From NCBI RefSeq assembly GCF_020497125.1, contig NC_059077.1, positions 33,183,340-33,247,339 of the forward strand: a DNA stretch of 64,000 nt, read 5' to 3'. This DNA comes from Mauremys mutica (Eukaryota; Chordata; Testudines; Geoemydidae). The position numbers and the translations under genes are program-made. The notes beneath the pieces were generated by a model that was given only the letters and a program-made list of their open reading frames with translations, was not told the DNA's origin and did no database searches. Positions 31,578 through 45,400 of the stretch are shown here, piece by piece; position 1 is the stretch's first letter; every line of letters begins with the position of its first letter.

Positions 31578-32313
31578 TAGGGCCCTACCAAATTCAGGGT
31601 CCATTTTGGTCAGTTTCATAGTCATAGGATTTTAAAAATAGTAAATTTCATGATTTCAGCTTTTTAAATCTGAATTTTTGCAGAGTTGTAATTGTAGGGA
31701 TCCTGACCAAAGTGGTTTTTTGAGGGGGTCACAAGCTTATTGGGGGTGGGGGTGGTACTGCTATCCTTATTTCTGCACTGCTGATGGTGCTGCCTTCAGA
31801 GCTGGGCATCTGGAGAGCTGTGGCTTCTGGCCAGGAGCCCAGCTTTGAAGGCATAGCTGCTGCCAGCAGCACCCTAGAAGTAAGGATGGCATGGTATGGT
31901 GTATTGCCTTACTTCTGTGCTGCTTCCTGTAGAAAGGGGCCCTTAGCTGCCACTGTTCTCCAGCTGCCCAGCTCTGAAAGAAGCAGTGCAGAATTATGAG
32001 TGGCGTGGTATAGTATTGTCACCCTTACTTCTGTGCTGCTGCTGGTGGGGCGCTGCCTTAAGAGCCACTGTTCTCCAGCTGCCCAGCTCTGAAGGCAGCA
32101 CAGAAGTAAGGGTGGCAATACCACGACAGCCTCCCCCCCCCCCCCCAATAACCTTGCAGTTCCCTGCAACTCCCTTTTTGGGTCAGGACCACCAATTTGA
32201 GAAACGCTAGTCTCCCTGGTGAAATCTATATAGTCTAGGGTAAAAGCACACACAAGACCAGATTTCATGGTTTGTGATGCATTTTTCATGGCCATGAATT
32301 TGGTAGGGCCCTA
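31578..32313. mobile_element. MITE with TAGGGCCCTACCAAATTC ends and internal tandem units
   Basis: The ends TAGGGCCCTACCAAATTC and GAATTTGGTAGGGCCCTA are an 18-base perfect inverted pair. The interior holds about three degenerate copies of a roughly 110-base unit ending ccagctgcccagctctgaa. The flanks gtgattag and gggatgag are not a convincing duplication. A hAT relation is only inferred. It lies in the first long DDX4 intron. Confidence 0.85.
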
Positions 32314-32649
32314 GGGATGAGAATAGTATATACAGTCTTACATTTGAGATAGGGAAATGTTACTCCGTAAAGCTTTATGTAAATATGACGTTTTAGGTAG
32401 GGACTTGAATTTTTGTTGTCTGTAAAGTACAATCTCTGCCTATGGGGTTCTATAAACAGATTGTAAATAATCAAACGTTTTTGTTTCAGGGCACATTATT
32501 TTAGCACAAGTGGAGAAACATCAAATGAGCATTTTTCTTTAAAGATAATGTATATAAGATTTTTACCTTAGAGTTTTGTGTCTCCCGCAGTTGTCTTTGA
32601 GGAAAATCCTTTAGCTCGTATTATTTTTGACCCTCTGAAGCACCTATAA

Positions 32650-33227
32650 CAGGGGTGGGCAAACTTTTTGGCTCAAGGGCCATATCTGGGTATGGAAATT
32701 ATATGGCGGGCCATGAATGCTCATGAAATTGGGGGTTGGGGTGCGGAAGAGGGTGAGGGCTCTGGGGTGGTGCTGGAAGTGAGGGGTTGGGGGTGCAGGA
32801 CAGTGTTCTGGGCTGGGACGGAGGAGTTCAGAGGGGAGGATGGGGATCAGGGCTAGGGCAGGGGGTTGAGGCGCAGGAGGGGGTCAGGGGTGGAGGCTCT
32901 GGGTGGCACTTACCTCAATCCCCAGTGCCCAGAAGCAGCAGCATGTCCCCCTTCCGGCTCCTCTGCATAGGGGCACCTGGGGGCTCCACACACTGCCCCA
33001 TCCTCAGGCACTGCCCCTGCAGCTCCCTCCCATTGGCCGCGGGGGTGGAGCTTGGGGCAGTGTGAGGAGCTCCTGGCTGCCCCTAGGCATAGGAGCCAGA
33101 GGGGGGACATGCAGCTGCTTCTGGGAGCTGTGCTGAGCCACGGCATGGAGCTGAGTAAACCCCAGACCCTGCTCCTCTGCAAGAGCTTGAGGGCTGGATT
33201 AAAACATCTGAAGGGATGTGACCCCTG
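32650..33227. mobile_element. hAT-type MITE with CAGGGGTGGGCAAAC end
   Basis: The left end CAGGGGTGGGCAAACTTTTT is typical of a hAT family. The right end is eroded but finishes CCCCTG. The flanks ACCTATAA (32642-32649) and ACCTATAG (33228-33235) match in seven of eight positions. The interior is G-rich low-complexity, then C-rich. Confidence 0.85.
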
Positions 33228-33688
33228 ACCTATAGGCATCTTGAGGGTTCTGCCCTGATTGTTCCATTTGGACTTTGGTCATTGAATGAGCTTCCTGTGA
33301 ACTACCTAATGATTCTGATGTCTCAGCTGTGACCCTGATTGCTCAGTCCCTTGTCTTGTAACTTCAGCCTTTGCGATGGCTTAGTTATGTCTGGAGGACT
33401 GTAATTACAATTCTCCTAGTTTTGACCCGACTGGACTTTGGATGGGTTGTGTTGAGGCTCATGATCTGAGCTAGAGAAGCTTTATACTGTTTGTTCCAGG
33501 GCAGGTTTTATTTAGAATTTTAGGCCGAATTGGCACATGTGCACTTCTTACTTCACAAAGCTCTTTTTTTATAAGCAGGGTTGAATAGGTGGGAAAAATC
33601 CCTTGTATCCTTCCAGCTTCTACCCACAAAGATGCCATCTACAGTAGTTGGTGCAAATGTTCAAAATATGAACATGCATGCTCTACAG

Positions 33689-33914
33689 CAGGCCTGCACA
33701 ATTCGTAAAGCGGCGCGGGCCATATTACTCCAAAGAAAACAGCTGAGGGCCGAAACCCCCTGGCCCTGCCGAAACAGCCCTCCTCTCCCCCCAAAATGCA
33801 CACCCTGCCCCAGTGCCGCCCGCCCCACGGAAACAAACCCTCCTTTCCCAGCGCTGCCCTAGTGAGAAAGCTGTGGGCCGAAAAGGAAGATTGGGGCGGG
33901 GGGGGAATGGTGCA
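33689..33914 (+). mobile_element. CAGGCCTGCACAA-ended MITE fragment
   Basis: It opens CAGGCCTGCACAATTCG followed by gcgggccatattactcc. The opposite-strand relative is at 6998-7165. The right end appears cut by the next element. Confidence 0.65.
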
Positions 33915-33916
33915 CA

Positions 33917-34139
33917 TAGGGTGACCAGATCACAGCAGTAAAATAGGACCCGCCCCTTCCCCGCTCGGCCCCACCATCACACCTCTCTTCAACCCCCTAA
34001 GGGTCACTATATTACTGCACACAGCAGTACCAAAAATTAAAATACTGAAAATGGATGCCCCCTCCAGCCACCAACTTGCTGCTCATTTCCTCACCCCCTC
34101 CCCCAAGTATAAAGCCTCGCTGCCACTGCCCGCCCGCCC
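33917..34139 (+). mobile_element. Fragment with TAGGGTGACCAGA end
   Basis: The left end TAGGGTGACCAGATCAC matches the mariner-like ends at 4214. The remainder is C-rich and no right end is seen before the next element. Confidence 0.5.
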
Positions 34140-34826
34140 GGCTTGTCATCCCCCCATGAAATAAGAGGAGGGGAAAAGGGGGACAGTTTGAAGGGATTTT
34201 CTGGGGCTATGAACTAAGCCGGGGAGGGGAAAGAGGGGCAGTGTGAAGGGATTGGATGCAACTGTCCAACACGCAAACACAGGGGCCGCAGGGAGCCTGA
34301 GTGGGGGTGGTGTTGCAATGTGATAAGGGTTGGGGAGGGGGAAGGTCCCTGGACCAGGGAAAGGGGCAGCAGGCAGGGCAGGTGCAACACGTACACACTC
34401 ACACTCACACACAATCTCTCTCTCTCTCCCTCCCCCCCCCCATGGGGATTTCTTGGCTGCCCACAGATACCTCAAACCTCCCCCCCCCCCGATCACTACG
34501 GAGGCCACCCTGGGACCAACCAGTGCAGTAGCTGCCCTGCCCCCAACCGAAGGGGAAGGCTTGGGGGGTATCCAGCCCAGACACTCATACCTTCCTCCAG
34601 AGCCCAGCCATGCCCCCCCAGCCCAGACAGTCACATCTCCTAACCCCCAGAGGCCAGCTGCAGGCCCCCCTGGCCCCGACATACTCAGTGCCCCCCCCAG
34701 CCCCCGTGGTGGCCAACAGCTCTGCCACCCATTTCTGTGGGGGATGGGGGCGGGGAGGAAATTCTGCAAGCACAACTTTAATTTCTGCAAAATTCTGCAT
34801 TGCGCAGTGGTGCAGAATTCCCTGAG
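34140..34826 (-). mobile_element. Second copy of the GTTACTCCTG-ended MITE
   Basis: On the minus strand it begins GGTACTCCTCAGGGAATTC and continues gcaccactgcgcaatgcag and aattttgcagaaatt, matching the left half of 9962-11478. It contains a (CA)n/(CT)n stretch at 34395-34430. The 234-codon minus-strand frame is low-complexity Pro/Gly-rich and has no domain. The far end is not resolved. Confidence 0.7.
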
Positions 34827-34829
34827 GAG

Positions 34830-36750
34830 TACCGGTAACTTGACATTCAAAGTAGCAATTACATCTTAAATTTGTTTTGCTTTAGTGGTCAGCAGTATGT
34901 CTGCTTTGAGAAGGGTTAGATGATATGGTAGAAAAGCAGGGAAGATAAAATGGATGTTGAAAATAGTTTAATTTAAAAAATTTTGCTTATAAAAATTATT
35001 TTAAAATTTAATTGAAATTATGGTAGCTTTGGTTAAGGCCTAAATTTACTATAATATACTAAAATAATTTGTATTAAATAAAAAATATATTAAGCAGAGC
35101 ATATTTACTGCTGAAGTTTTAAAGAGGGCCAAACCTCTAAGCTGGTGAAGTGTTTAAACCAGCTTTTGACAGCAGTAGTCTCTTCTGCAAGTGCAAAACT
35201 ATTTTCTTCATTTCGGTTTATGCATCCAGTTTAGTTCAATGACTAGTTTATTGAGAAACTGGGAGTTGAAGGGGAAAAAAGGACAAAAGCTTGTTTTTCC
35301 TTTTTCAGTCTATGGATAAAAACAAGGTGTGAGATGATGAGATCTGTTAGTTCTAAAATCTTGAAGGACACGATGAACAGAAACGGTTGAGTTTACTAAC
35401 TACAGCTAATACTTGTTTTAATAAATCAGTTAACTTTAAATATGTTTTGATAATTTCTCTTGGGTATTAAGCACTCTTAAGGCAGTTTTATTTAATACAA
35501 AAATTAAAATGCTGTGTTTGTCCGTTTGAGTTCCAGTTTCCATCCAGATACAGCTTAATGCAAATCATAAATAAAAAAATTAATCAGGTAAACAAGAAAT
35601 GCATCATTCACCATTTTCTAACAATAATATAAAAACTAAGTTTCTGAATAAATGTATATTAAGCTATATAATTGATTAAATGTGTATTGAATGTATATAG
35701 GTGTAATACCAAATTTTGTGTAAAGACTATATGTAGTTGCCAGTCAACACATTTAATATGGTTACTGACCTATTTTTCTTTGTATTTTTAGTTATTTTTC
35801 TAAAGGTGAAACAAGTTTAATATTAAATCAAGGTTTCCTGCTTGATGATATAAATCATCATTAAACTCTGTAATTTAGATTGCTTTGACTTAAATCAATC
35901 CACTTTGTAAAACAAATAAACCCCAACCCTGCAAATAGTCTATTCTATCACTGCCACTGTTAACATTGTTGGAACTGCACCGTGCTTGACAAGAGGTGGT
36001 ATAATAGAGAATTCAGTGGAGGTACAGCCAGTGATGACATCACAGAAATCAAGAGTGAATGTTAAAGGATTAATTGGAATTTTGGTTAGACTTCTTACGC
36101 TGGTTTGTTTTAGCAAACATTCAGTTTGGATTAAATGTGTTAAATGTTCAACAGCTCTGCTGTTTCAATTAAATTGTTAAAGCTCCCAATAAACATACTT
36201 CCATGATGTTATCCAGCAGAACCAAAGATGATCAGGCATAACGTTCCTAATCTGTCTAAGGAGTAAAAGTAAGAACTTCCTTCCAGTTCATTTAAAAAAA
36301 AAAAAATCCAAACAACTTTCAGAATTTTGTGCATCAAAAAGCAGAGTACAGGCCCATTTAAAACAAAAATGTAGCACTTGTTCCAGGGAATTGACAATAT
36401 TCCTGTGTTAAAGGGACATGTTAAAAATAAATATGCATTCGGGTTTTATACATTGTGTCCTGGAAGTGTGTGAAAAGTAAAATGTTGCTCAGTTTAATCA
36501 TTTAACAACTGTAGAAAATAAAGATATTGAAAGAGATTTTAATAGGTTTAGCATATATTAATGGAAAACATTTCGACTCGAAACATGATTTTGTTAAACA
36601 AAAGAGCATTTATAATATTTATTCTTCGTGTAACTTCCTCATTGATAGATGCATTTGCAACTGAAGTATGGTGGTTTTTTTTGTTTTTTTGTTTTTTGCT
36701 TGGTCCAAAACTATTATAATAGGTCTAATGTGTCTTGCTGTCTGTTGTAG
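34830..36750. other. DDX4 intron, nothing recognised
   Basis: Strongly AT-rich with no exon-like frames or element ends that I can support. Confidence 0.4.
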
Positions 36751-36817
36751 GATAACTTTTCTGGAAGAGCAAATGATGACCCCTCATTTAGTCGCAATCA
36801 AAGCAGAAATTCAGCAG
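36751..36817 (+). CDS. DDX4: DDX4/VASA coding exon 3
   Basis: The acceptor tctgttgtag ends at 36750, and the donor gtatgt follows GCAG at 36818. The 67-base exon starts in phase 0 and ends in phase 1. It encodes DNFSGRANDDPSFSRN followed by QSRNSA, which aligns with the low-complexity Ser/Asn/Arg-rich stretch that follows the first residues of mammalian DDX4 (the DNF motif is shared). This belongs to the intrinsically disordered N-terminal domain that drives VASA phase separation in germ granules. No enzymatic motif is expected here. It joins the upstream CTG without a frame change and supplies the first base of a Gly or Asp codon to the next exon. Confidence 0.85.
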
Positions 36818-37868
36818 GTATGTGTTACAGAATTTCTAATTGTAAGCACTTGTGTTTTAGATCACTTGAGTGGATTAAGAGATGCAGGAGGTTTTCAGCC
36901 ATACAATCCCATGAGTGTATTTCAGTATATGATAATATAGTAAAGAAAATTCAGTATAAACCAGGCATTCATCTGTAATTTTGCAAACTTATGATCTGTT
37001 TTCTAAAGAATATAAACAGATGCAGTGAGGTTGGGTTGGTTCTTATTTTTCTTAAGAGCTGAAATTAAAGGAAACATCGATATTTGGCAGTTTATTTTAT
37101 AATACATAAAATAGGGGATAACTTTGGAAGTTTAAAGAACTGCTTGTAAATGTTGTAACATATTGGGGACTAATCAGTATAAATTCATGTTTCCCATTTT
37201 GGAATTTTTACATTTAACACTATTGCAGAGAGAAACCAACTTAAAAATTGCACTGAACTCTGTTACGCTAGACAGTAAAAACAAGTAATGTCTAAGATTG
37301 TTTTAAGTGAAAGAGTAGAGAAAAATATATTTATTTTTCAGTTTGTGCATATTGCACATTTTAGAATTTTTCCCAAAGCAACAGCTAAGCACCTAATTAA
37401 CTACTGCTGGTAGCAAAAGGATGCACAGAGAAAACTTAGTCTGGAGTGCATAAGTCTGTAAGGCACTGTACATAGTAGCTTAAAATACTTTAACAGAAGT
37501 AACATTATTTAAGCATTAATTGTGCTTGCCTGACTTGACATCATTATTCAAGAAATCTCATTTGAACCCTACAAGAAAAGTTGATGGTATAACTTTTGAA
37601 AATTGCATAATAAAAGCTGTTCACTGGTATAGTTTAGTAGAGGTCTCAACCATTTTTCAGTATTGTGTCAGTATTGTGTCAACATGTGCTTAGCATGTGG
37701 AATTTTCAGAAGCACCTGACTAACTTAGGAGCCCAATGTTCTCATTGAAAAGCAACAGGATTTAAAAGTTCTGAAAATTGTACTAGCATGTAACTACTGA
37801 ACAGACAAGGAATTACACTAGGTATAGAGAATTAACATCACAGGGTAACATGTAGGTCAGGACTCATT

Positions 37869-38150
37869 AGGGTATGTCTATACTGCAATTAGATGCCTGT
37901 GGCTGGTCCATGCCAGCCGAATCGGGCTCATGGGCCTCAGGCTGCAGGGCTGTTTAATTGGAATGTAGACTTCTGGGCTTAGGCTGGAACCTTGGCTCTG
38001 GGGCCCTGTAAGGTAGAAGAGTCCCAGAGCCTGGGGCTGCAGCCCGAGCCTGAAAATTTACACCGCAATTAAACTGCCCCACAGCCTGAGCCAGAGTCAG
38101 TTGGCGCAAGTGAGCAGCGGGTTTTCAGTTGCATTGTAGACATACCCCGA
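37869..38150. mobile_element. MITE with GGGTATGTCTATACTGC ends
   Basis: The ends AGGGTATGTCTATACTGC and GCATTGTAGACATACCCC are inverted. It is 282 bases with a GC-rich centre (gcctcaggctgcagggctg). It is a member of the GTCTACACT-type family. Confidence 0.8.
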
Positions 38151-38559
38151 GAGACCAGATTGTGGAAAAATCTATCCCTAAAACAGTGTGACTCATTCTA
38201 CTAATCCTTAGGTGCTTTTGAAAAATCTTCCCCTTAAGGTCCGACTGCTGACAGGTGTTAAGATTTTTGTATCTTTCTTTGAAGCTTCTGATACCGGACA
38301 TAATAAGAGAAAAGATGAAAAAGTTAAATTGAGAGTTATTGTGACGATTTTTATATTTCTGTGGAACTTCAGTGGAGGTGACTTTGAGTGGAACCATATT
38401 TAGGAGAGCTGTAAGAGACATTTAAGAGACATTAGTGTTCCTTTTAAAAAATTTCTTTAATGGTAATTGTTTTCTCTCTTGCTGCTGTGTGAAATATCCT
38501 CAAAGAGAAACTATTTATGCACAAAGTGCTGAAAAATCCACACTTTTGAACGATGTAGC

Positions 38560-38762
38560 TATGCAAATCTAAATGTAAAGTGTAGATGCAGCTAGGCTGA
38601 TAGAAGAATGCTTCTGTTGGCCTAGCTACTGTCGCTCAGGGAGGTGCCACTGCTATACCAATGGGAAAAATCCCTTCTATCTATGTCAGCTACGTCTACA
38701 TTATGACTCCAGTGCTGTAGCTATGCTGATTTAGTCCCCATATTGTAGACGTGGCCCGAGTG
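38560..38762. mobile_element. Degenerate MITE with GTAGATGCAGCTAGG / TGTAGACGTGGCC ends
   Basis: Left aaagtgtagatgcagctagg and right atattgtagacgtggcccga are inverted relatives of the same family. The centre includes cttctgttggcctagctact. Confidence 0.55.
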
Positions 38763-41700
38763 TCTAATGCCATTTTAAAGACAGTAATAATAGAATGACT
38801 TGATGTAGATAACTGACAAAGTATGGGAATGACACACTTCATATGAAAAATCAGGCATACTTCCTTCATCCTCCAGCAGTCGTCTTCTCTGCTGCTTTCA
38901 ACTGGCCAGATTTTCCCATGTCACAACTTCCCTGAATCAACTTCCCCTCACCTGGTTGTGCAGTATATTGTGTACTGGCTGTTTGCAACCCGCTTTTGTG
39001 ATGAGCTTTTAAGTTGTTAGGTGGCTGCTGTATGCATCTTTTGAAATGTACTCTGTTTCATTATGAAATGTGCTGCGGTCTATACATGATAGTTATGTTT
39101 GTATGGCTCATATCTTACTGAAGCAAGACACGGCTTTGAACTTAATATTCATGCAAACAATTCTAAAGTGAATTTAACTTTCTTCCTTCTGTTGTAGCAG
39201 TCATCTTCATGCCATACTGACATGTAGTTGCTGCTTATTCTCTTGGTGTAAGGCACTGTGAGATAGAAAGGTACTGAGTAGTGCTTAGCTGTCAGTTTCC
39301 TGCTCTCCTGTCTCTTTTTTTTTTTTAAATCTTCCCTGCTACCAATGACGGAATTTTGAAAGATCATTTCTAGTTGGTGCTAGAGTAAAATTTCACCTCT
39401 ACCACTCTAGACCTTTTTTGTAACATTGTCTCCAGTTCACATTTGTATTTTAATTGTTTATTGAAGAAAAATTAAGCCCAGTTTAAAAATTGCTTAAAAT
39501 GAACATGATTTTACATGTTGAGATAGTTGTTGGATAGGACCAAATTGTTTATGTGAATGTGGCTAGAAAAAGGTGTTACCCCATATCAGCTTGATAGTTT
39601 AAGCTGGGTTTGAAATCTCTTCAACAGAAAAACCTTTGAAGATTGGTTGTGTTGTATTAGCGTGTCTTAAAACAGATGACTGCAAGACCCGTACATAGTG
39701 TTGTAAAGTGCTAGTTAGAGAACTGCTCAGATGGCATTCTGAGGTTATTTTTGGTGACTGGTAAGTAAGTCACACACAGTACATTTGATGCTGGTTGGTG
39801 GTAGTATATCAGAACTTTTGTTTGTTATAATATCAGGGAATCTAGAATCCTGGGTGACCGGTGGTAAATGTTCATAAATCTGGATATGAAAAAAGCAGAT
39901 AAAATGCAGCAGATATGGGTGCTCGTCCTTTCTCCTTTTATTTATTGTGGTATGGGTAAGAATATTTTCCTGACACATTAAATCAGATTGCACTAGTTAA
40001 TGTAAACGACCAGAAAATTAACTACGTACATTGCCCTCCACAGAGCTACATTAGGATTTACATGCTTAGGGAGATGGCTGTGAAACTTTGAGAAATGTGT
40101 GCTTGTATCCTGCAGGCTCTTACCCACCCTGGGCTAAGTATATAAAGAGGGGTTTGCAGTTGGCTGGTGGTAGTTCCTTTCTTTCAAACAAAGCAGTTTA
40201 GGAATACCCCATACTACTTTCTCTATTGTGTGGTGTTGACCTTAAAAACTTTTATGCAGTGCTGACACCTATAGTCCAAGGTTGCCAAACACTTTCCATT
40301 TTAAATAGCATGAATAGTTAGTATTTATTTTTTATTAAATTAGAATCAGTTGGGTAGGATTTTTTTTTTCTTCCTACCTTGTGGAGAACCTGGCATTGAG
40401 GAAATGGGTTTAAGAAGCATGCCTCGTGAGGTAACCAGTTTTTTTTATGTGCCCACGAACACTTTCTTCTTTGTCTAGTAGAACAAACTGCAGGAAAAAG
40501 CATGGCTTCTCCTTGGAGGGTGCAAAAAGATCTCCAAACTCTCCTCGTGAGGGTCACTATCAAGTATAGCTTCAGAGAGAACATCTGGAAAAGAGGATTC
40601 TCTAGGGCATAAGGGCACTGCTTCAGAATCAAATGGGATTAGCCTGCTTTCTTCTGTGTGGGATGCGAAGTCATTTTTGTAGGGAGGGATAATGCCCTGA
40701 AAAGAGTCCTCTTACAAAATGCTGGAGGCCCTGAAATCTAATCTCCTTTAGAGCTAGGGGATTCTACTCAGTTACCAGTGGCTTCCAAGAGCTGTTTGCA
40801 GGAAAGATCTATCTGAGCCTCAGTATCGGCCTTTGCGCATATCAGGAGTTGTGGTAAGTAAAGCAGTCCTTTGGATCCAAGCTGTTTGAAATACTCCAGG
40901 GTCTTTGTCAGATTCACCTATTGTGATCTTTAAGAATCATGTTACAAGGTTTCATACTGGGGGAGAGGGGGAAATCTCTGAAGTCTTAGCACTGTTTGAT
41001 GCTGAGCCGGATCTATTCCCCTTTGGAGTTTTGTCCCTTAGGTCTCTTCTGAACGTCTACCTCTTCTGTGAGAGCCTTTGGATATTTAATGGTGTTCTCT
41101 GTGCTGGGCTTGATGCCAAGGAGGACTGGGGTTGGGAAAATCTGTGTCTTGGTGTTCTTTTGCTGTCCATTCTTAGAAGGCCCAGGCTCCTTTGGCTCTG
41201 GCTCTCCACTGTTTGGGTGTACCCCACATCTTCTCTGTCAAATCAGCAAGCTTAGGGTTAGGACAAGTTCTTCACTGCTTGGGAGGGCTTTTGTGGTAGT
41301 GCCTAGCCACATGATTGGTCAGGATCACCCATGCTTCCTCACCATAACTCTCTGGAAGGGGATTAGAATTGGGAGGAGAATCTTTTGAGGCTACTCTCTT
41401 AAATCTTTCCCAGATGAAGTCATCACTGCTTCCTTTTCACCCTCATGCAATTGTGTGTATGATGGCAGATACTCTGGAAAATTTCTTTGACATCACTGAA
41501 GGAGGAAGGCCCATAAACTCTCGGACATCCTAGAGCTTTAGGAAAAGGGTGGAGCAGCCTGTCCCATTAAGAGCTTACTGGACCTGGGCAAGGGTATTTG
41601 GAGGCACCCTACTTCTGTGGACTGCTTAGAAATTTTATTCATTAGGTTCCAAGAGAAAGGTTTGATTTATTATGTTCACTGATGATTTCCATGACCATTG

Positions 41701-42230
41701 ATAATCTTTGTTACAGGCAGCAAGGAGTTCTGATAGCAGAATGATTTGTGCAGAAAGATTTGCTAATTAGCAGCTGCTATAGCTTCCAGCTACCAGGCTG
41801 TCATGGCTCACTACAAGTTGTTGTGTAGTAGGGTATCCATGTGAGTTAATCACAGGTTAGCTGACAGGGAGTTCCTACATCCTGGGTGAGCATACTATCT
41901 ACCAGGCGGTTAAGAGTCATTCTTATGCTTTCCCTAGTTCAGTGACACACCATGATGGTGAATGCCGTAACCACAGGGCTAAAGCTTATAAAAGCCATCG
42001 CTTCCCCTCTATCCTGATTTTGTAAATCCTTGCCTCTTTTCAAAATGCCTGAAAGTAGAAATTAAACATTTTGACTCAACATGTTTTAGATTTCTTGATT
42101 TGCCAAAAATTTCAGAAAATGTTTATTTTGAGCCAAAATAATGTTTTTTCAATTTTGCAAAATGGCTAGTAACCTGAAAAATCCATTATTTGCCCAGCTC
42201 TAGTTCAGATCTCATTAAAAGGGTCAGAGG
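38763..42230. other. DDX4 intron, nothing recognised
   Basis: About 3.5 kb with no supported exon. A 116-codon frame at 40905-41255 overlaps another frame and carries no domain or splice context I recognise. It may be old retroelement debris. Confidence 0.35.
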
Positions 42231-42231
42231 T

Positions 42232-42480
42232 TCTATTATTTGTATTGCCATAGTACCTAGGCGCTCTAATCATAGACCAGGACCTTAGTGTTTATAAACA
42301 CAGAATAGAGATGGTCCTTGCCCCATGGAGCTTACAGGCTAAATATAAGACAAAAGATTGATACAGACAGGCTAATGGGAGTATGATAAAAGAATGAGGA
42401 GTATAATCATACAGTATTAGTCAACATGGCAGGCAGTGGCATCAGTGCACTACATTTTTTGTAGGCATCCTGGCAAAGGA
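42232..42480 (+). repeat. Old amniote interspersed repeat
   Basis: It contains tattgccatagtacctaggc, then ggtccttgccccatggagct and tacaggctaaatataagaca. A related fragment is at 51640-51735 (gtccctgcctcaaagagctt). This repeat is common in reptile and bird DNA. I do not assign a class. Confidence 0.5.
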
Positions 42481-42489
42481 AAGTTTGAA

Positions 42490-45400
42490 GAATCATAGAA
42501 TATCAGGGTTGGAAGGGACCTCAGGAGGTCATCTAGTCCAACCCCCTGCTCAAAGCAGTGCCAGTTCCCAACTAAATTATCCCAACCAGGGCTTTGTCAA
42601 GCCTGACCTTAAAAACCTCTAAGGAAGGAGATTCCACCACCTCCTTAGGTAACCCATTCCAGTGCTTCAGCACCCTCCTAGTGAGAGAGTTTTTCCTAAT
42701 GTCCAACCTAAACCTCCCCCACTGCAACTTGAGACCATTTACTCCTTGTTCTGTCATCAGGTACCACTGAGAATAGTCTAGATCCATCCTCTTTGGAACC
42801 CCCTTTCAGGTAATTAAAAGCAGCTATCGAATCCCTCCTCATTCTTCTCTTCTGCAGACTAAACAATCCCAGTTTCCCTCAGCCTCTCCTCATAAGTCAT
42901 GTGCTCCAGCCCCCTAATAATTTTTGTTGCCCTCCACTGGATTCTTTCCAATTTTTCCACATCCTTCTTGTAGTGTGGGGCCCAAAACTGGACACAGTAC
43001 TCCAGATGAGGCCTCACCAATGTCGAATAGAGGGGAATGATCACGTCCCTCAATCTGCTGGCAGTGCCCCTACTTTTATACAGCCCAAAATGCCGTTAGC
43101 CTTCTTGGCAACAAGGGCACACTGTTGACTCATATCCAGCTTCTCGTCCACTGTAACCTCTAGGTCCTTTTCTGCAGAACTGCTTCCTAGCCATTCGGTC
43201 CCCAGTCTGTAAGAGTGAATGAGATTCTTCCTTCCTAAGTGCAGGACTCTGCACTTGTCCTTGTTGAACCTCATCAGGTTTCTTTTGGCCCAATCCTCTA
43301 ATTTGTCTAGGTCCCTCTGTATCCTATCCCTTTTCTCCAGCATATCTACCACTCCTCCCAGTTTAGTGTCATCCACAAACTTGCTGAGAGTGCAGTCCAC
43401 GCCATCCTCCAGATCATTAATGAAGATATTGAACAAAACCAGCACCAGGACTGACCATTGGGGCACTCTGCTTGAAACCAGCTGCCAACTAGACATGGAG
43501 CCATTGATCACTACCCATTGAGCCCGACGATCTAGCCAGCTTTCTATCCACCTTATAGTCCATTCATCCAGCCCATACTTCTTTAAGTTTCTGGCAAGAA
43601 TACTGAGGGAGTCTGTATCAAAAGCTTTGCTAAAGTCAAGGAATAACACATCCACTGTTTTCCCCTCATCCACAGACCCAGTTATCTCCTCATTGAAGGC
43701 AATTAGGTTAGTCAGGCATGACTTTCCCTTGGTGAATCCATGCTGACTGTTCCTGATCACTTTCCTCTAAGTGCTTCAGAATTGATTCCTTGAGGACCTG
43801 CTCCATGATTTTTTCAGGGACTGAGGTGAGGCTGACTGGCCTGTAGTTCCCTGGATCCTCCTCCTCCCCCTTTTTTAAAGATGGGCACTACATTAGCCTT
43901 TTTCCAGTCATCCAGGACCTCCCCCGATCACCACGAGTTTTCAAAGATAATGGCCAATGGCTTTGCAATCACATCCGCCAACTCCTTTAGCACCCTTGGA
44001 TGCAGCACATCCGGCCCAATGGACTTGTGCTTGTCCAGTTTTTCTAAATAGTCGCAGACCACTTCTTTCTCCACAGAGGGCTGCTTACCTTCTCCCCATA
44101 CTGTGCTGCCCAGTGCAGCAGTCTGGGAGCTGACCTTGTTTGTGAAGACAGAGGCAAAAAAAGCATTGAGCACATTAGCTTTTTCCACATCCTCTGTCAC
44201 TAGGTTGCCTCCTTCATTCAGTAAGGGGCCCAACGCTTTCCTTGACTTTCTTCTTGTTGCTAACAGACCTGAAGAAACCCTTTTTGTTACTCTTAACATC
44301 TCTTGCTAGCTGCAACTCCAAGTGTGGTTTGGCCTTCCTGATTTCACTCCTGCATGCCTGAGCAATATTTTTATACTCCTCCCTGGTCATTTGTCCAATC
44401 TTCCACTTCTTGTAAGCTTCTTTTTTGCGTTTAAGATCAGCAAGGATTTCACTGTTAAGCTAAGCTGGTTGACTGCCATATTTACTGTTCTTTCTACACA
44501 TCGGGATTGCTTTTTCCTGCAACCTCAATAAGGAGTCTTGAAAATACAGCCAGCTCTCCTGGTCTCCTTTCCACCTCATGTTATTCTCCATGGGGATCCT
44601 GCCCATCAGTTCCCTGAGGGAGTGAGTCTGCTTTTCTGAAGTCCAGGATCCATATTCTGCTGCTCTCCTTCCTTCCTTGTGTCAGGATCCTGAACTTGAC
44701 CATCTCATGGTCACTGCCTCCCAGGTTCCCATCCACTTTTGCTTCCCCTACTAATTCTTGCCTGTTTGTGAGCAGCAGGTCTAGAAGAACTCTACCCCTA
44801 GTTGGTTCCTCCAGCACTTGCACCAGGAAATTGTCTCCTACACTTTCCAAAAACTTCCTGAATTGTCTGTGCACCGCTGTATTGCTCTCCCAGGAGATAT
44901 CAGGGTGATTAAGTCTCCCATGAGAACCAGGGCCTGCAATCTAGTAACTTCTGCTAGTTGCCGGAAGAAAGCTCATCCCCCTGGTCTGGTGGTCTATAGC
45001 AGACTCCCACCACGACATCACCCTTGTTGGTCACACTTCTAAACTTAATCCAGAGACTCTCAGGTTTTTCTGCAGTTTCATACCGGAGCTCTGGGCAGTC
45101 ATACTGCTCTCTTACATACAATGCAACTCCCCCACCTTTTCTGCCCTGCCTGTCCTTCCTGAACAGTTCATATCCATCCATGACAGTACTCCAGTCATGC
45201 AAGTTATCCCACCAAGTCTCTGTTGTTCCAATCACATCATAGTTCCTTGACTGTGCCAGGACTTCCAGTTCTCCCTGCTTGTTTCCCAGGCTTCTTGCAT
45301 TTGTGTATAGGCACTTAAGATAACTCGCTGATTATCCCGCAGGAGTCCTCCCCTCTTGCACTCTCCTGCTCGTGCTTCCTCCCAGTATCCCATTTCCCCA

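Noticed and set aside
34146..34850. A 234-codon minus-strand frame
   Set aside because: It spans a MITE copy with a (CA)n/(CT)n run. The product is Pro/Gly-rich low-complexity sequence that changes character at the repeat boundary.
40905..41388. Overlapping frames of 116 and 106 codons in the DDX4 intron
   Set aside because: Two different frames are open over the same stretch and neither matches DDX4 or a known domain. No splice sites of matching phase flank them.
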